From Fibrobacteria bacterium GUT77 (GTDB lineage: Bacteria > Fibrobacterota > Chitinivibrionia > Chitinivibrionales > Chitinispirillaceae): DNA of 7,692 nucleotides. Below are positions 1 to 5,902 of this stretch, piece by piece. Location: the NCBI GenBank assembly GCA_001462255.1, contig LIUJ01000218.1, positions 1-7,692 on the forward strand. Reading direction: 5' to 3'. Under the pieces are notes generated by a model. It did no database searches. It saw only the letters and a program-made list of their open reading frames with translations, and was not told the origin of the DNA. How positions within the stretch are numbered: position 1 is the stretch's first letter; every line of letters starts with the position of its first letter. The translations under genes were made by a program, and so were the position numbers.

Positions 1-252
1 GTATCCGGCGCCGCCGCCCTGCGGCCCCTCAAACGCCGCGTGCCCGAATTTGTCGTACTGGGCGCGCTTCTGCGGATCCTTCAACACCTCGTAGGCCTCC
101 GTGGCCTCGCGGAATTTCTCCACAGCCGTCTTGTCTCCGGGATTTTTGTCGGGATGATACTTCACGGCGAGCTTGCGGTACGCCTTTTTTATATCATCGT
201 CGGAAGCGCCTTTGGGAACGCCGAGAGTGTCGTAATAGTCTGCTTTTGCCAT
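1..252 (-). CDS. dnaJ: Chaperone protein DnaJ, N-terminal part (cut by window edge)
   Basis: This is an Hsp40 co-chaperone that delivers clients to DnaK and stimulates its ATPase in the cytoplasm. The 84 visible residues are a complete J domain: it opens with MAKADYYDTLGV, the HPD motif that contacts DnaK is at residues 33-35, and helix IV ends in QYDKFGHAAF (about 65-74). A Gly-rich linker starts at about residue 75, as in full-length DnaJ. The zinc-finger and C-terminal domains lie beyond position 1, so class A versus class B cannot be proved, although the DKFGHAAF junction is typical of true DnaJ. The start is supported by a GAGGG ribosome-binding site inside the last codons of grpE, and only 2 bp separate the two genes, so they are probably translationally coupled. 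No dnaK lies between grpE and dnaJ. Confidence 0.95.
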   Translation of the reverse strand, partial: MAKADYYDTLGVPKGASDDDIKKAYRKLAVKYHPDKNPGDKTAVEKFREATEAYEVLKDPQKRAQYDKFGHAAFEGPQGGGAGY

Positions 253-254
253 GT

Positions 255-914
255 TTAACCCTCATTGCCCCCCGAAACGATTACCCGCGCGTGTTTTATC
301 ACCTTGTCATTCAATTTGTATCCCCGCTCAAAGACCTCGGCTATGCAGTCCGCCGGTATTTGGGCGTGGGGAGACTTCATTAGCGCGTCGTGAATCATCG
401 GGTCGAAAGTATCTCCGGGTTCCGCGAAAGGAATAAGGCCGTTGCGGGCAAGTACCTCGTCGTATTTGGAAAAAATCAACTTCATCCCCTCGTAAAACGG
501 CGCGAACTCGCCGCCGGTACCGCCGGACTTTAGCGCCCGCTCAAAATTTTCGCGCACGTCCACCATCTCCAAAATCAACTTCTCGTTGGCGGCGGAAACC
601 AAACGCTCGTATTCCTTGGAGGAGCGACGCTTGTAGTTGTCGAACTCGGCCATTAGGCGCAAATACTTGTCCTTGCCGGCCTCAACTTCCCGACGTAGCG
701 TCGCGACCTCCTCCGATACGCCGCCTTCAGCTTCCGTGTCAATATCCGCAACATCACCGGCACCGACACACTCGTCGTCCCGTTTCTCTACGGCGTCTCC
801 GCCATCCTCAACATTAGGCTTCAACGGCTCGGCCCGTTTACCCGAATCGGACGGCTTCGCCGCCTCCGGCGTCGCCTTCATCGATTCTGTTTTTTTATGT
901 CTTGCCCCTGCCAT
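255..914 (-). CDS. grpE: GrpE, nucleotide exchange factor for DnaK
   Basis: GrpE releases ADP from DnaK so that the Hsp70 cycle can restart. The protein is 219 aa. The first 65 residues are low-complexity and charged, as is common in GrpE. A long coiled-coil helix runs from about 66 to 130 and contains the family motif FDNYKRR (91-97). The C-terminal beta domain follows: FDPMIHDAL at about 170-178 and ERGYKLNDKVIKHARVIVS at about 196-214, both GrpE hallmarks. I chose the start at 914 because AAAGGG lies a suitable distance upstream; Met12 has no ribosome-binding site. Upstream is groEL (58-bp gap containing a hairpin), and dnaJ follows after 2 bp. In many bacteria grpE is in hrcA-grpE-dnaK-dnaJ; here it sits between groEL and dnaJ. 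Confidence 0.96.
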   Translation of the reverse strand: MAGARHKKTESMKATPEAAKPSDSGKRAEPLKPNVEDGGDAVEKRDDECVGAGDVADIDTEAEGGVSEEVATLRREVEAGKDKYLRLMAEFDNYKRRSSKEYERLVSAANEKLILEMVDVRENFERALKSGGTGGEFAPFYEGMKLIFSKYDEVLARNGLIPFAEPGDTFDPMIHDALMKSPHAQIPADCIAEVFERGYKLNDKVIKHARVIVSGGNEG

Positions 915-946
915 AAATTCATCCCTTTTTCAACATTACGGAACAC

Positions 947-966
947 GGGACGATTACCATCGTCCC
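947..966 (-). promoter_or_regulatory. Perfect intercistronic hairpin between groEL and grpE
   Basis: On the transcribed strand GGGACGAT and ATCGTCCC form a perfect 8-bp stem with a 4-nt GGTA loop. It begins 6 nt after the groEL stop codon. It is followed by GTGTTCCG, not a U-run, so it does not look like a standard intrinsic terminator. Such hairpins between cistrons often protect the 3' end of the upstream message or mark a processing site, which would let groEL be made in excess over grpE and dnaJ. That role is inference; the hairpin itself is seen directly. Confidence 0.6.
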
Positions 967-972
967 CTACAA

Positions 973-2649
973 TTACATCATCCCCATTCCGCCCATGCCG
1001 CCCATTCCACCCATACCTCCCATACCGCCCATATCGGGCATACCGCCGCCGTGTGCGGAACAAGAACACGTGTCTACGGGAACGTCGCAAATTACGCACT
1101 CCGTCGTTAATACCAATCCGGCTATGGACGCGGCGTTCTCAAGCGCCGTACGGGTCACCTTAGTCGGATCTATTACGCCGGCCTTTACCAAATCCTCGTA
1201 CTTGCCGGTATACGCGTTGTATCCGTAGGCCCCATTGCCGCCCTTTACGTCGTTGGCTACTACCGAGGCCTCCAAACCGGCGTTGGTCACTATCATACGC
1301 AACGGTTCCTCACAAGCGCGGCGGATGATGTCCGCGCCTATCCGCTCATCGCCGTCCAACTTTAAGGCGTCAAGATCGGACGCGGCCCTAATAAGCGCCA
1401 CGCCGCCGCCGGCGACTATCCCCTCCTCCACCGCAGCGCGGGTCGCGTGCAAAGCGTCCTCCACCCGCGCCTTCTTCTCTTTCATCTCCAACTCCGTAGC
1501 CGCTCCTATGTTGATTACGGCCACTCCGCCGGCCAATTTCGCCAAACGCTCCTGCAACTTCTCGCGATCGTAGTCGGACTTTGTATCGTCAATCTGCTTC
1601 TTTATGCTACCCACGCGCGCCTTTATGTCCGCCGCCTTGCCGGCGCCCTCTATTATAGTGGTGTTCTCCTTGTCGATAACAACGCGCTTCGCCTTACCAA
1701 GTTGATCAACGGTCGCGTTTTCGAGCTTGTATCCCGCCTCCTCGGATATAAGGACCCCGCCCGTTACCACGGCGATATCCTCAAGCATCGCCTTACGCCT
1801 GTCGCCGAACCCCGGTGCCTTGACGGCGGCGATTTTGAGCGTACCGCGCAACTTGTTCAATACAAGCGTAGCCAAAGCCTCGCCCTCAACCTCCTCGGCT
1901 ATGATGAGCAAGGCGCGCCCCATCTGCGCAACCTTCTCCAATATGGGAAGCATATCCTTCATGCCGCTGATCTTCTTGTCGTATATAAGGATGAGCGCGT
2001 CTTCAAGCACGCACTCCAACGTGTCGCCGTTCGTGACAAAATAAGCCGAGGTATAGCCGCGGTCAAACTGCATCCCCTCCACCACGTCCAAATTGGTATC
2101 TATCCCCTTGGCCTCCTCCACCGTGATGACGCCGTCCTTGCCTACCTTGTCCATCGCGTTCGCTATTAAATCCCCGATTTCCGCGTCGTTGTTGGCGCTT
2201 ATCGCGCCCACCTGGGCAATCTCATTCTTTCCCGATATGGGTTTGGAATCCTTCTTAAGCCTCTCGACAATGACCCTAACGGCCTTATCGATCCCGCGCT
2301 TGACGGCCATGGCGTCGGCCCCCGACGTTACGTTCTTTATGCCGAGACGGGCAATCACTTGCGCCAAGACGGTGGCCGTGGTAGTCCCATCCCCGGCCGC
2401 GTCGGACGTTTTGGAGGCCACCTCCTTAACCATCTGCGCCCCCATGTTCTCGAACTTGTCGTCAAGCTCTATCTCCTTGGCCACGCTTACACCGTCCTTT
2501 GTGACGAGCGGCGACCCGAACCCCCTGTCCAAAACAACGTTACGCCCGCGTGGTCCGAGGGTAACGCGAACCGCGTCGGCCAAAGCGTCAACGCCCTTCA
2601 ATAACTTCTCACGGGCGGATACGTCAAAAGACAGTTGCTTTCCTGCCAT
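973..2649 (-). CDS. groEL: Chaperonin GroEL (Hsp60) with Cys-rich C-terminal segment
   Basis: This is the 60-kDa chaperonin subunit, 558 aa, which forms the double-ring cage that folds proteins with ATP and GroES. It aligns without gaps to E. coli numbering at the key sites: D52 in TKDGVSVA, D87 in AGDGTTTATV and D398 in VEDALHAT, all used in ATP binding or hydrolysis. The signature AAVEEGIVAGGG is at about 405-416. Apical residues Y199, Y203, F204, L234 and L237, which bind substrate and GroES, are kept, so a co-chaperonin is expected elsewhere. The C-terminus ends in Gly-Gly-Met repeats like those of E. coli. Between them and the equatorial domain is an unusual C-x2-C-x6-C-x-C plus His segment (C518, C521, C528, C530, H533). 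Start: ATG with AAAGGAG 11 nt upstream. It is the first gene of a groEL-grpE-dnaJ unit, with no groES directly before it. Confidence 0.98.
   Translation of the reverse strand: MAGKQLSFDVSAREKLLKGVDALADAVRVTLGPRGRNVVLDRGFGSPLVTKDGVSVAKEIELDDKFENMGAQMVKEVASKTSDAAGDGTTTATVLAQVIARLGIKNVTSGADAMAVKRGIDKAVRVIVERLKKDSKPISGKNEIAQVGAISANNDAEIGDLIANAMDKVGKDGVITVEEAKGIDTNLDVVEGMQFDRGYTSAYFVTNGDTLECVLEDALILIYDKKISGMKDMLPILEKVAQMGRALLIIAEEVEGEALATLVLNKLRGTLKIAAVKAPGFGDRRKAMLEDIAVVTGGVLISEEAGYKLENATVDQLGKAKRVVIDKENTTIIEGAGKAADIKARVGSIKKQIDDTKSDYDREKLQERLAKLAGGVAVINIGAATELEMKEKKARVEDALHATRAAVEEGIVAGGGVALIRAASDLDALKLDGDERIGADIIRRACEEPLRMIVTNAGLEASVVANDVKGGNGAYGYNAYTGKYEDLVKAGVIDPTKVTRTALENAASIAGLVLTTECVICDVPVDTCSCSAHGGGMPDMGGMGGMGGMGGMGGMGMM
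985..1032 (-). repeat. 9-bp tandem repeat encoding the GroEL Gly-Gly-Met tail
   Basis: There are five successive units of the form ATG-GGN-GGN on the coding strand, differing only at third codon positions, ending in a sixth ATG. They encode residues 540-555 of GroEL. In GroEL this flexible tail lies at the cavity floor and affects folding speed. The silent variation between units suggests that the repeat is selected at protein level and is not a very recent slippage product. Repeat number may still vary between strains. Confidence 0.9.
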
Positions 2650-2660
2650 AGTATTTTAAT

Positions 2661-2667
2661 CTCCTTT
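2661..2667 (-). promoter_or_regulatory. Ribosome-binding site of groEL
   Basis: AAAGGAG on the coding strand lies 11 nt before the groEL ATG, in an A-rich and therefore probably unstructured leader. It is a strong match to the anti-Shine-Dalgarno sequence at slightly long spacing. It fits high expression and supports the start at 2649. Confidence 0.75.
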
Positions 2668-2697
2668 ATATTTTGTGTTTTTTAATACAAAAACGTA

Positions 2698-2749
2698 AAT
2701 TAATTTTTGCGCCCGCTATATGTCAAATTTTTTTTATTTTTTTGATTTC
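2698..2749 (-). promoter_or_regulatory. Probable groEL promoter with A-tract (UP-like) element
   Basis: Reading the minus strand, an exact TTGACA -35 box lies at 2726-2721. A 17-bp spacer leads to an AT-rich, poorly matching -10 (TTAATT, 2703-2698). Immediately upstream of the -35 is an A-rich tract (2727 to about 2745), resembling an UP element that binds the RNA polymerase alpha subunit. The predicted leader would be about 40 nt. This looks like a housekeeping-sigma promoter. I see no CIRCE inverted repeat (TTAGCACTC-N9-GAGTGCTAA) and no HspR-type repeat between it and groEL, so heat control, if any, works another way. Confidence 0.55.
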
Positions 2750-2812
2750 AAAGATAAATGCCGGCGAACATTGTGCGCTGTAGGTAGGAAATGTTTTCGC
2801 GTGGGGATATCT

Positions 2813-2844
2813 AAGCGATTTGAGGCATCGACAAAGCTATTTGA
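2813..2844. repeat. Pair of 11-bp direct repeats spaced 21 bp apart
   Basis: AAGCGATTTGA (2813-2823) and AAGCTATTTGA (2834-2844) match at 10 of 11 positions. Their starts are exactly 21 bp apart, about two helical turns, so a protein could bind both on one DNA face. They lie about 90-120 bp upstream of the groEL -35 box and downstream of the kinase gene. Regulator binding is only inferred. A pair this short could also arise by chance. Confidence 0.35.
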
Positions 2845-2920
2845 ACACGCGGATAGGAACGACGACAATAATATTAAAGCGGATGCATAGGTTTGTCGCG
2901 CCGCTAAATATTGGTAGCGT

Positions 2921-3340
2921 TTAGGCCAAAACAGGCGCCGGCACCAGTATCTTCCGTAGCGTCAAAATGTTCTTTTCGCCCTCGCGTCGATATTCCACTT
3001 TGTCCGTCAGTTTTTTGACCATAAAGACCCCCAACCCCCCAATCTCACGCTCTTCCGGACCGGCGGTGATGTCCGGGACCCTGGTATCTATGGGGTTGTA
3101 CGGTTTTCCGATATCCTCGAACTCAACCGTAATTTCGTCGCCGACCGATACGCGTACCGTAGCGCCGCCGCTTTTTTGACCGTAGGCGTAGCGGGCGATG
3201 TTTACGAATACCTCCTCCGCCGCCATCGTCATCTGCGCCTGCTGCCTCATAGAGCAACCTGCCGCCTCCAACCTCTCGGATATGAAGCGTATGACCATAT
3301 TGAGGTTGCCCACCCGCGCGTCAAGAGTCAGCTCGTCCAT
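2921..3340 (-). CDS. RsbW-type anti-sigma factor serine kinase (GHKL ATPase)
   Basis: This 139-aa protein is a single HATPase domain of the RsbW/SpoIIAB group. In that family it holds a sigma factor or other target inactive and phosphorylates its STAS antagonist. The N box is EEVFVNIARYAY (42-53, with Asn47 as the Mg-ATP residue), the G1 box is EDIGKPYNP (75-83, Asp76 and Gly78) and the G2 box is GGLGVFMVKKL (101-111). The start is supported by AAGGAAAGGGG 7 nt upstream. It is the last gene of the operon, 55 bp after the phosphatase, which makes a STAS-phosphatase-kinase set. The ATP-binding residues are intact, so it is probably an active kinase. No sigma factor gene is adjacent, so its target is unknown and could be a non-sigma partner. 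Confidence 0.9.
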   Translation of the reverse strand: MDELTLDARVGNLNMVIRFISERLEAAGCSMRQQAQMTMAAEEVFVNIARYAYGQKSGGATVRVSVGDEITVEFEDIGKPYNPIDTRVPDITAGPEEREIGGLGVFMVKKLTDKVEYRREGEKNILTLRKILVPAPVLA

Positions 3341-3395
3341 GATATAACCCCTTTCCTTTTAGTAAGAATACGCATAGCCGCCCCGCGATGTTGTT

Positions 3396-5552
3396 CTATT
3401 GTTTAGAAATATACCGCAACGCCAACATGGTAATATCGTCCGCCTGTTCCGCCCCGTCGGCGAACTCATCTATCTCTTGCCTTATCGCGTCCGTGAAATC
3501 CATTAACGGGCGAGCGGCGTACTTGTTCACCGCCTCTATCAGGCGCGCTTGGCCGAAAAGCGCGTTTTGCGCGTTCACCGCCTCCGTTATGCCGTCGGTG
3601 TATAGGAAGAGCCCGTCGCCGGGACGCAACGACAGCTCGCCCTCCGTGTAGCGGGTACCCTCCAAACCGGCCAAAACAAACCCCGGTTTAACATTGACCG
3701 TACCGCCCTTGCCGCCCGTTATCAGAATGGGGGGAGTATGTCCGGCGTTTACATATCGAAATATCCCGGTATCTATATCTAAGTAACCCATAAAGGCGGT
3801 AACGAACATTCCCGTTTCGTTGCCGTCGCAAAGTATGCCGTTCACCTTTTCAAAGACCTCTTTGGGGCTCCCGGCGCACTTCCAATCGCACTGCGCGTTG
3901 TTTTTGATGAGCGTCTTGGCCACAACCATAAACAGCGCCGCGGGTACGCCCTTGCCGGACACGTCGGCGACTATCACGGCGATGGTGTTCTCTTCGACGA
4001 AGAAGAAATCGTAGAAATCGCCGCCGACCTCTTTGGCCGGCCGCATTGATGCGTAGATATCGAATTCCTTGCGGTGCGGGAATGGGGGAAAAACGCGGGG
4101 CAACATGCTCTCCTGTATCTTCGTGGCCACACCGAGTTCCGCGGATATGCGCTCCTTATCGGCGGTGATATGTTGCAAGTTGCTTATATACTGCTTGAGC
4201 TCCATCGCCATGGCGTTTACGCTGTCGCCGAGTTGCTCTATCTCGTCGCCGGTCTTTAGGTCGATCCGTGTGTCGAGCTCGCCGCTCGCTATGCGGGCCA
4301 AACCGGCTTCAAGCGTCACAATCGGACTGCTTATCTTCGCCGAAAGCCTCCTCGCCAAATAGACGGCGGCGGCCGTTATCAACGCGAAGTTTACGACAAA
4401 CGCGAGCAACACGGAGATTATGGCGGCGTTTACGGCACCGAGCGACCGCTTCGTCATACTCTTTATGGCGGCGCTGTTCTCGTTGACCGGCCCCATAACG
4501 TCCGAGACCGGGCGCATAAGCGCCACGCTCCAACCCGTCACCGGAATACTCGCGTAGGCCATGTACACCTCTCTGCCGGAAGCTTTGACCTTCGCGGAGC
4601 CGCTCTCCCCGCTTATCATCTTATCTATCACGCGATTGTATTCGGCGTCGCCCTCGACATAAGCGCTCGTAGCCTCAAAAACACCGTCGGGCTGCCTCTT
4701 CATGTCGCTCGACGCGATGATCATCGCCTTCGTGTTCACGACGACGGCGTGGCCGTACTTGCCCGAATCCACGTTCACAACCGTGTTCAAGTCCTCTATA
4801 AACAAATCGATCCCCACCACGCCCTTAAGCGCGCCGTCCGCCCCTTTGAACGGGTGCGAACAGGTCACCAATAGCTTGCCGTCCGAAGAGGCGTCGTTGT
4901 ACGGATCGGTCCAGTAGGTTCCGCAACCGTCGTTCTTTTTGCAAATATCCGCCGCCCCCTTGTACCACTGTTGCGTACGCGGATCAAAGACGCGGTTTTT
5001 ATCGTCGGAAAAGCGGTCGTAGGAGATAAGGAAACCCGATTCCGTGCCCAGATACAACGACTTGGTCAGGGTCTCCATGTCGTTGGCGTTGCTCACGAAA
5101 GACGACTTTACATTGCCGAGAATCCCAACCTCGCCCCTTATGCGCGGGTAATCGGCTACGCCGCCGGCGCTCGCCAACCACACAGCGAGCTTCCCTTTAT
5201 TCTCGGAGGCCGCGTACGGAATGTACACCGGCGACAGAACTTCGGCGTTCTTGTATATTTCGGTAACGTTCCCGGCAAAGTAATCCGCGTCTTTCGCTAT
5301 GCCGGTAAGCCGCTCGTTTATGAATCGCGAGTGCCCCTGAGCCCTGTCCAAAAGCCTGCCCACCGCCTCCCGTTCGAGGGCGCGGCTACTGTTGGCGACG
5401 GCCGACTCGCCCAACTGCGCGCTGGAGCGGAGGACGTGGGCGCGCACAACGTACAACCCTCGGAACGCGACGCAACAAAACGCGACTAGGGATATGGCGG
5501 ATATACCCACCGCCACGGATAGGATTTTGCGTTCGACGCTTTTCTTTTTCAT
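3396..5552 (-). CDS. Membrane-bound Cache-HAMP-PP2C phosphatase (RsbU/SpoIIE family)
   Basis: This 718-aa signal-responsive serine phosphatase is expected to dephosphorylate the STAS protein encoded just upstream. Layout: short basic N-terminus; membrane helix about 11-30; extracytoplasmic double-Cache sensor about 40-350 with DPRTQQWYKGA (190-200), TDPYND (215-220) and GVVGIDLFIEDLN (244-256); second membrane helix about 373-400; HAMP linker about 400-455; coiled coil about 455-480; then a PP2C domain about 495-716. Metal-binding aspartates are present in EVGGDFYD (508-515), ADVSGKG (529-535), YTDGITEA (651-658) and QADDITML (703-710), so catalysis is likely intact. Cys204, Cys210 and Cys231 lie in the sensor and could form a disulfide. 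Cache domains of this type usually bind small molecules such as amino acids or organic acids; the ligand cannot be read from the sequence. The ATG directly abuts the stop of the STAS gene, so the two are likely coupled. Confidence 0.93.
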   Translation of the reverse strand: MKKKSVERKILSVAVGISAISLVAFCCVAFRGLYVVRAHVLRSSAQLGESAVANSSRALEREAVGRLLDRAQGHSRFINERLTGIAKDADYFAGNVTEIYKNAEVLSPVYIPYAASENKGKLAVWLASAGGVADYPRIRGEVGILGNVKSSFVSNANDMETLTKSLYLGTESGFLISYDRFSDDKNRVFDPRTQQWYKGAADICKKNDGCGTYWTDPYNDASSDGKLLVTCSHPFKGADGALKGVVGIDLFIEDLNTVVNVDSGKYGHAVVVNTKAMIIASSDMKRQPDGVFEATSAYVEGDAEYNRVIDKMISGESGSAKVKASGREVYMAYASIPVTGWSVALMRPVSDVMGPVNENSAAIKSMTKRSLGAVNAAIISVLLAFVVNFALITAAAVYLARRLSAKISSPIVTLEAGLARIASGELDTRIDLKTGDEIEQLGDSVNAMAMELKQYISNLQHITADKERISAELGVATKIQESMLPRVFPPFPHRKEFDIYASMRPAKEVGGDFYDFFFVEENTIAVIVADVSGKGVPAALFMVVAKTLIKNNAQCDWKCAGSPKEVFEKVNGILCDGNETGMFVTAFMGYLDIDTGIFRYVNAGHTPPILITGGKGGTVNVKPGFVLAGLEGTRYTEGELSLRPGDGLFLYTDGITEAVNAQNALFGQARLIEAVNKYAARPLMDFTDAIRQEIDEFADGAEQADDITMLALRYISKQ

Positions 5553-5852
5553 TTAGACAATGTTCAGAATATCGGAAAATCCCGTCATGTCGAAGATTTC
5601 TTTTATATCTTGCGACACGTTGCGTAGAGACATGGCGATACCCTTTGACTTGGCTGTTTTCTCGCCTAAGAGCAGTACGCGCAAGCCGGCCGACGAGACG
5701 TAGGTTAGGGCGGTTAAATCAAGCTCGACATGGTTGGCCTCGTCAAACGCCGGTATAAACTCCGCCTGAAACGGCGGCGCGGCGTTGGCGTCGAGCCTGC
5801 CGGAGAGAACAAATGTAATCTTGTCACCGCATTGCGTTTTCGTCGTTTCCAT
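5553..5852 (-). CDS. STAS-domain anti-anti-sigma factor (RsbV/SpoIIAA type)
   Basis: This is a 99-aa single STAS domain. In this family the unphosphorylated form binds the RsbW-type kinase and frees its target; phosphorylation on a conserved serine switches it off. The motif YVSSAGLRVLL (51-61) aligns with the SpoIIAA phosphorylation site, placing the acceptor at Ser54. The usual Asp before it is Ser53 and the following Ser is Ala55. The chosen start (METTKTQ) has AGGAGAA 6 nt upstream. A longer reading from a TTG at 5906 would add 18 residues that do not fit the STAS fold. The stop codon abuts the phosphatase ATG with no spacing. Together with the phosphatase and kinase downstream it forms a full partner-switching circuit. 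Confidence 0.92.
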   Translation of the reverse strand: METTKTQCGDKITFVLSGRLDANAAPPFQAEFIPAFDEANHVELDLTALTYVSSAGLRVLLLGEKTAKSKGIAMSLRNVSQDIKEIFDMTGFSDILNIV

Positions 5853-5858
5853 GCTTAC

Positions 5859-5865
5859 TTCTCCT
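5859..5865 (-). promoter_or_regulatory. Ribosome-binding site that sets the STAS gene start
   Basis: AGGAGAA followed by the 6-nt spacer GTAAGC precedes the ATG at 5852. It is much better than anything before the alternative TTG at 5906, and it places translation at the beginning of the STAS domain. Confidence 0.8.
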
Positions 5866-5902
5866 ACCCATAAGTTATTGTTATATAACGTACCGACGGT
5901 AA

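Noticed and set aside
637..1110. 157-aa plus-strand frame with a His/Ser/Thr/Ala-rich tail
   Set aside because: The odd tail is the antisense reading of the GroEL Gly-Gly-Met repeat, and the rest is antisense to grpE.
1447..2169. 240-aa open frame on the plus strand inside groEL
   Set aside because: It is wholly antisense to a clear groEL gene, has no recognisable domain, and is explained by codon bias of the real gene.
2671..2692. TTTTGT/ACAAAA inverted repeat in the groEL leader
   Set aside because: Only six AT-rich pairs around a 10-nt loop; it would be very weak as RNA and is expected in such AT-rich DNA.
2728..2743. Long T-run on the plus strand as a terminator
   Set aside because: There is no GC-rich stem before it and no plus-strand gene to end. 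It reads better as an A-tract upstream of the groEL -35 box.
2897..2916. CGCTA/TAGCG hairpin after the RsbW-type kinase gene as a terminator
   Set aside because: The stem is only five pairs and no U-run follows on the transcribed strand.
2650..2920. CIRCE operator or sigma-32-type heat-shock promoter before groEL
   Set aside because: No TTAGCACTC/GAGTGCTAA repeat is present. A CCCCAC near 2805 resembles a sigma-32 -10 but has no CTTGAA partner at the right distance.
4971..5489. 172-aa plus-strand frame
   Set aside because: Antisense to the Cache sensor of the phosphatase, with no family features.
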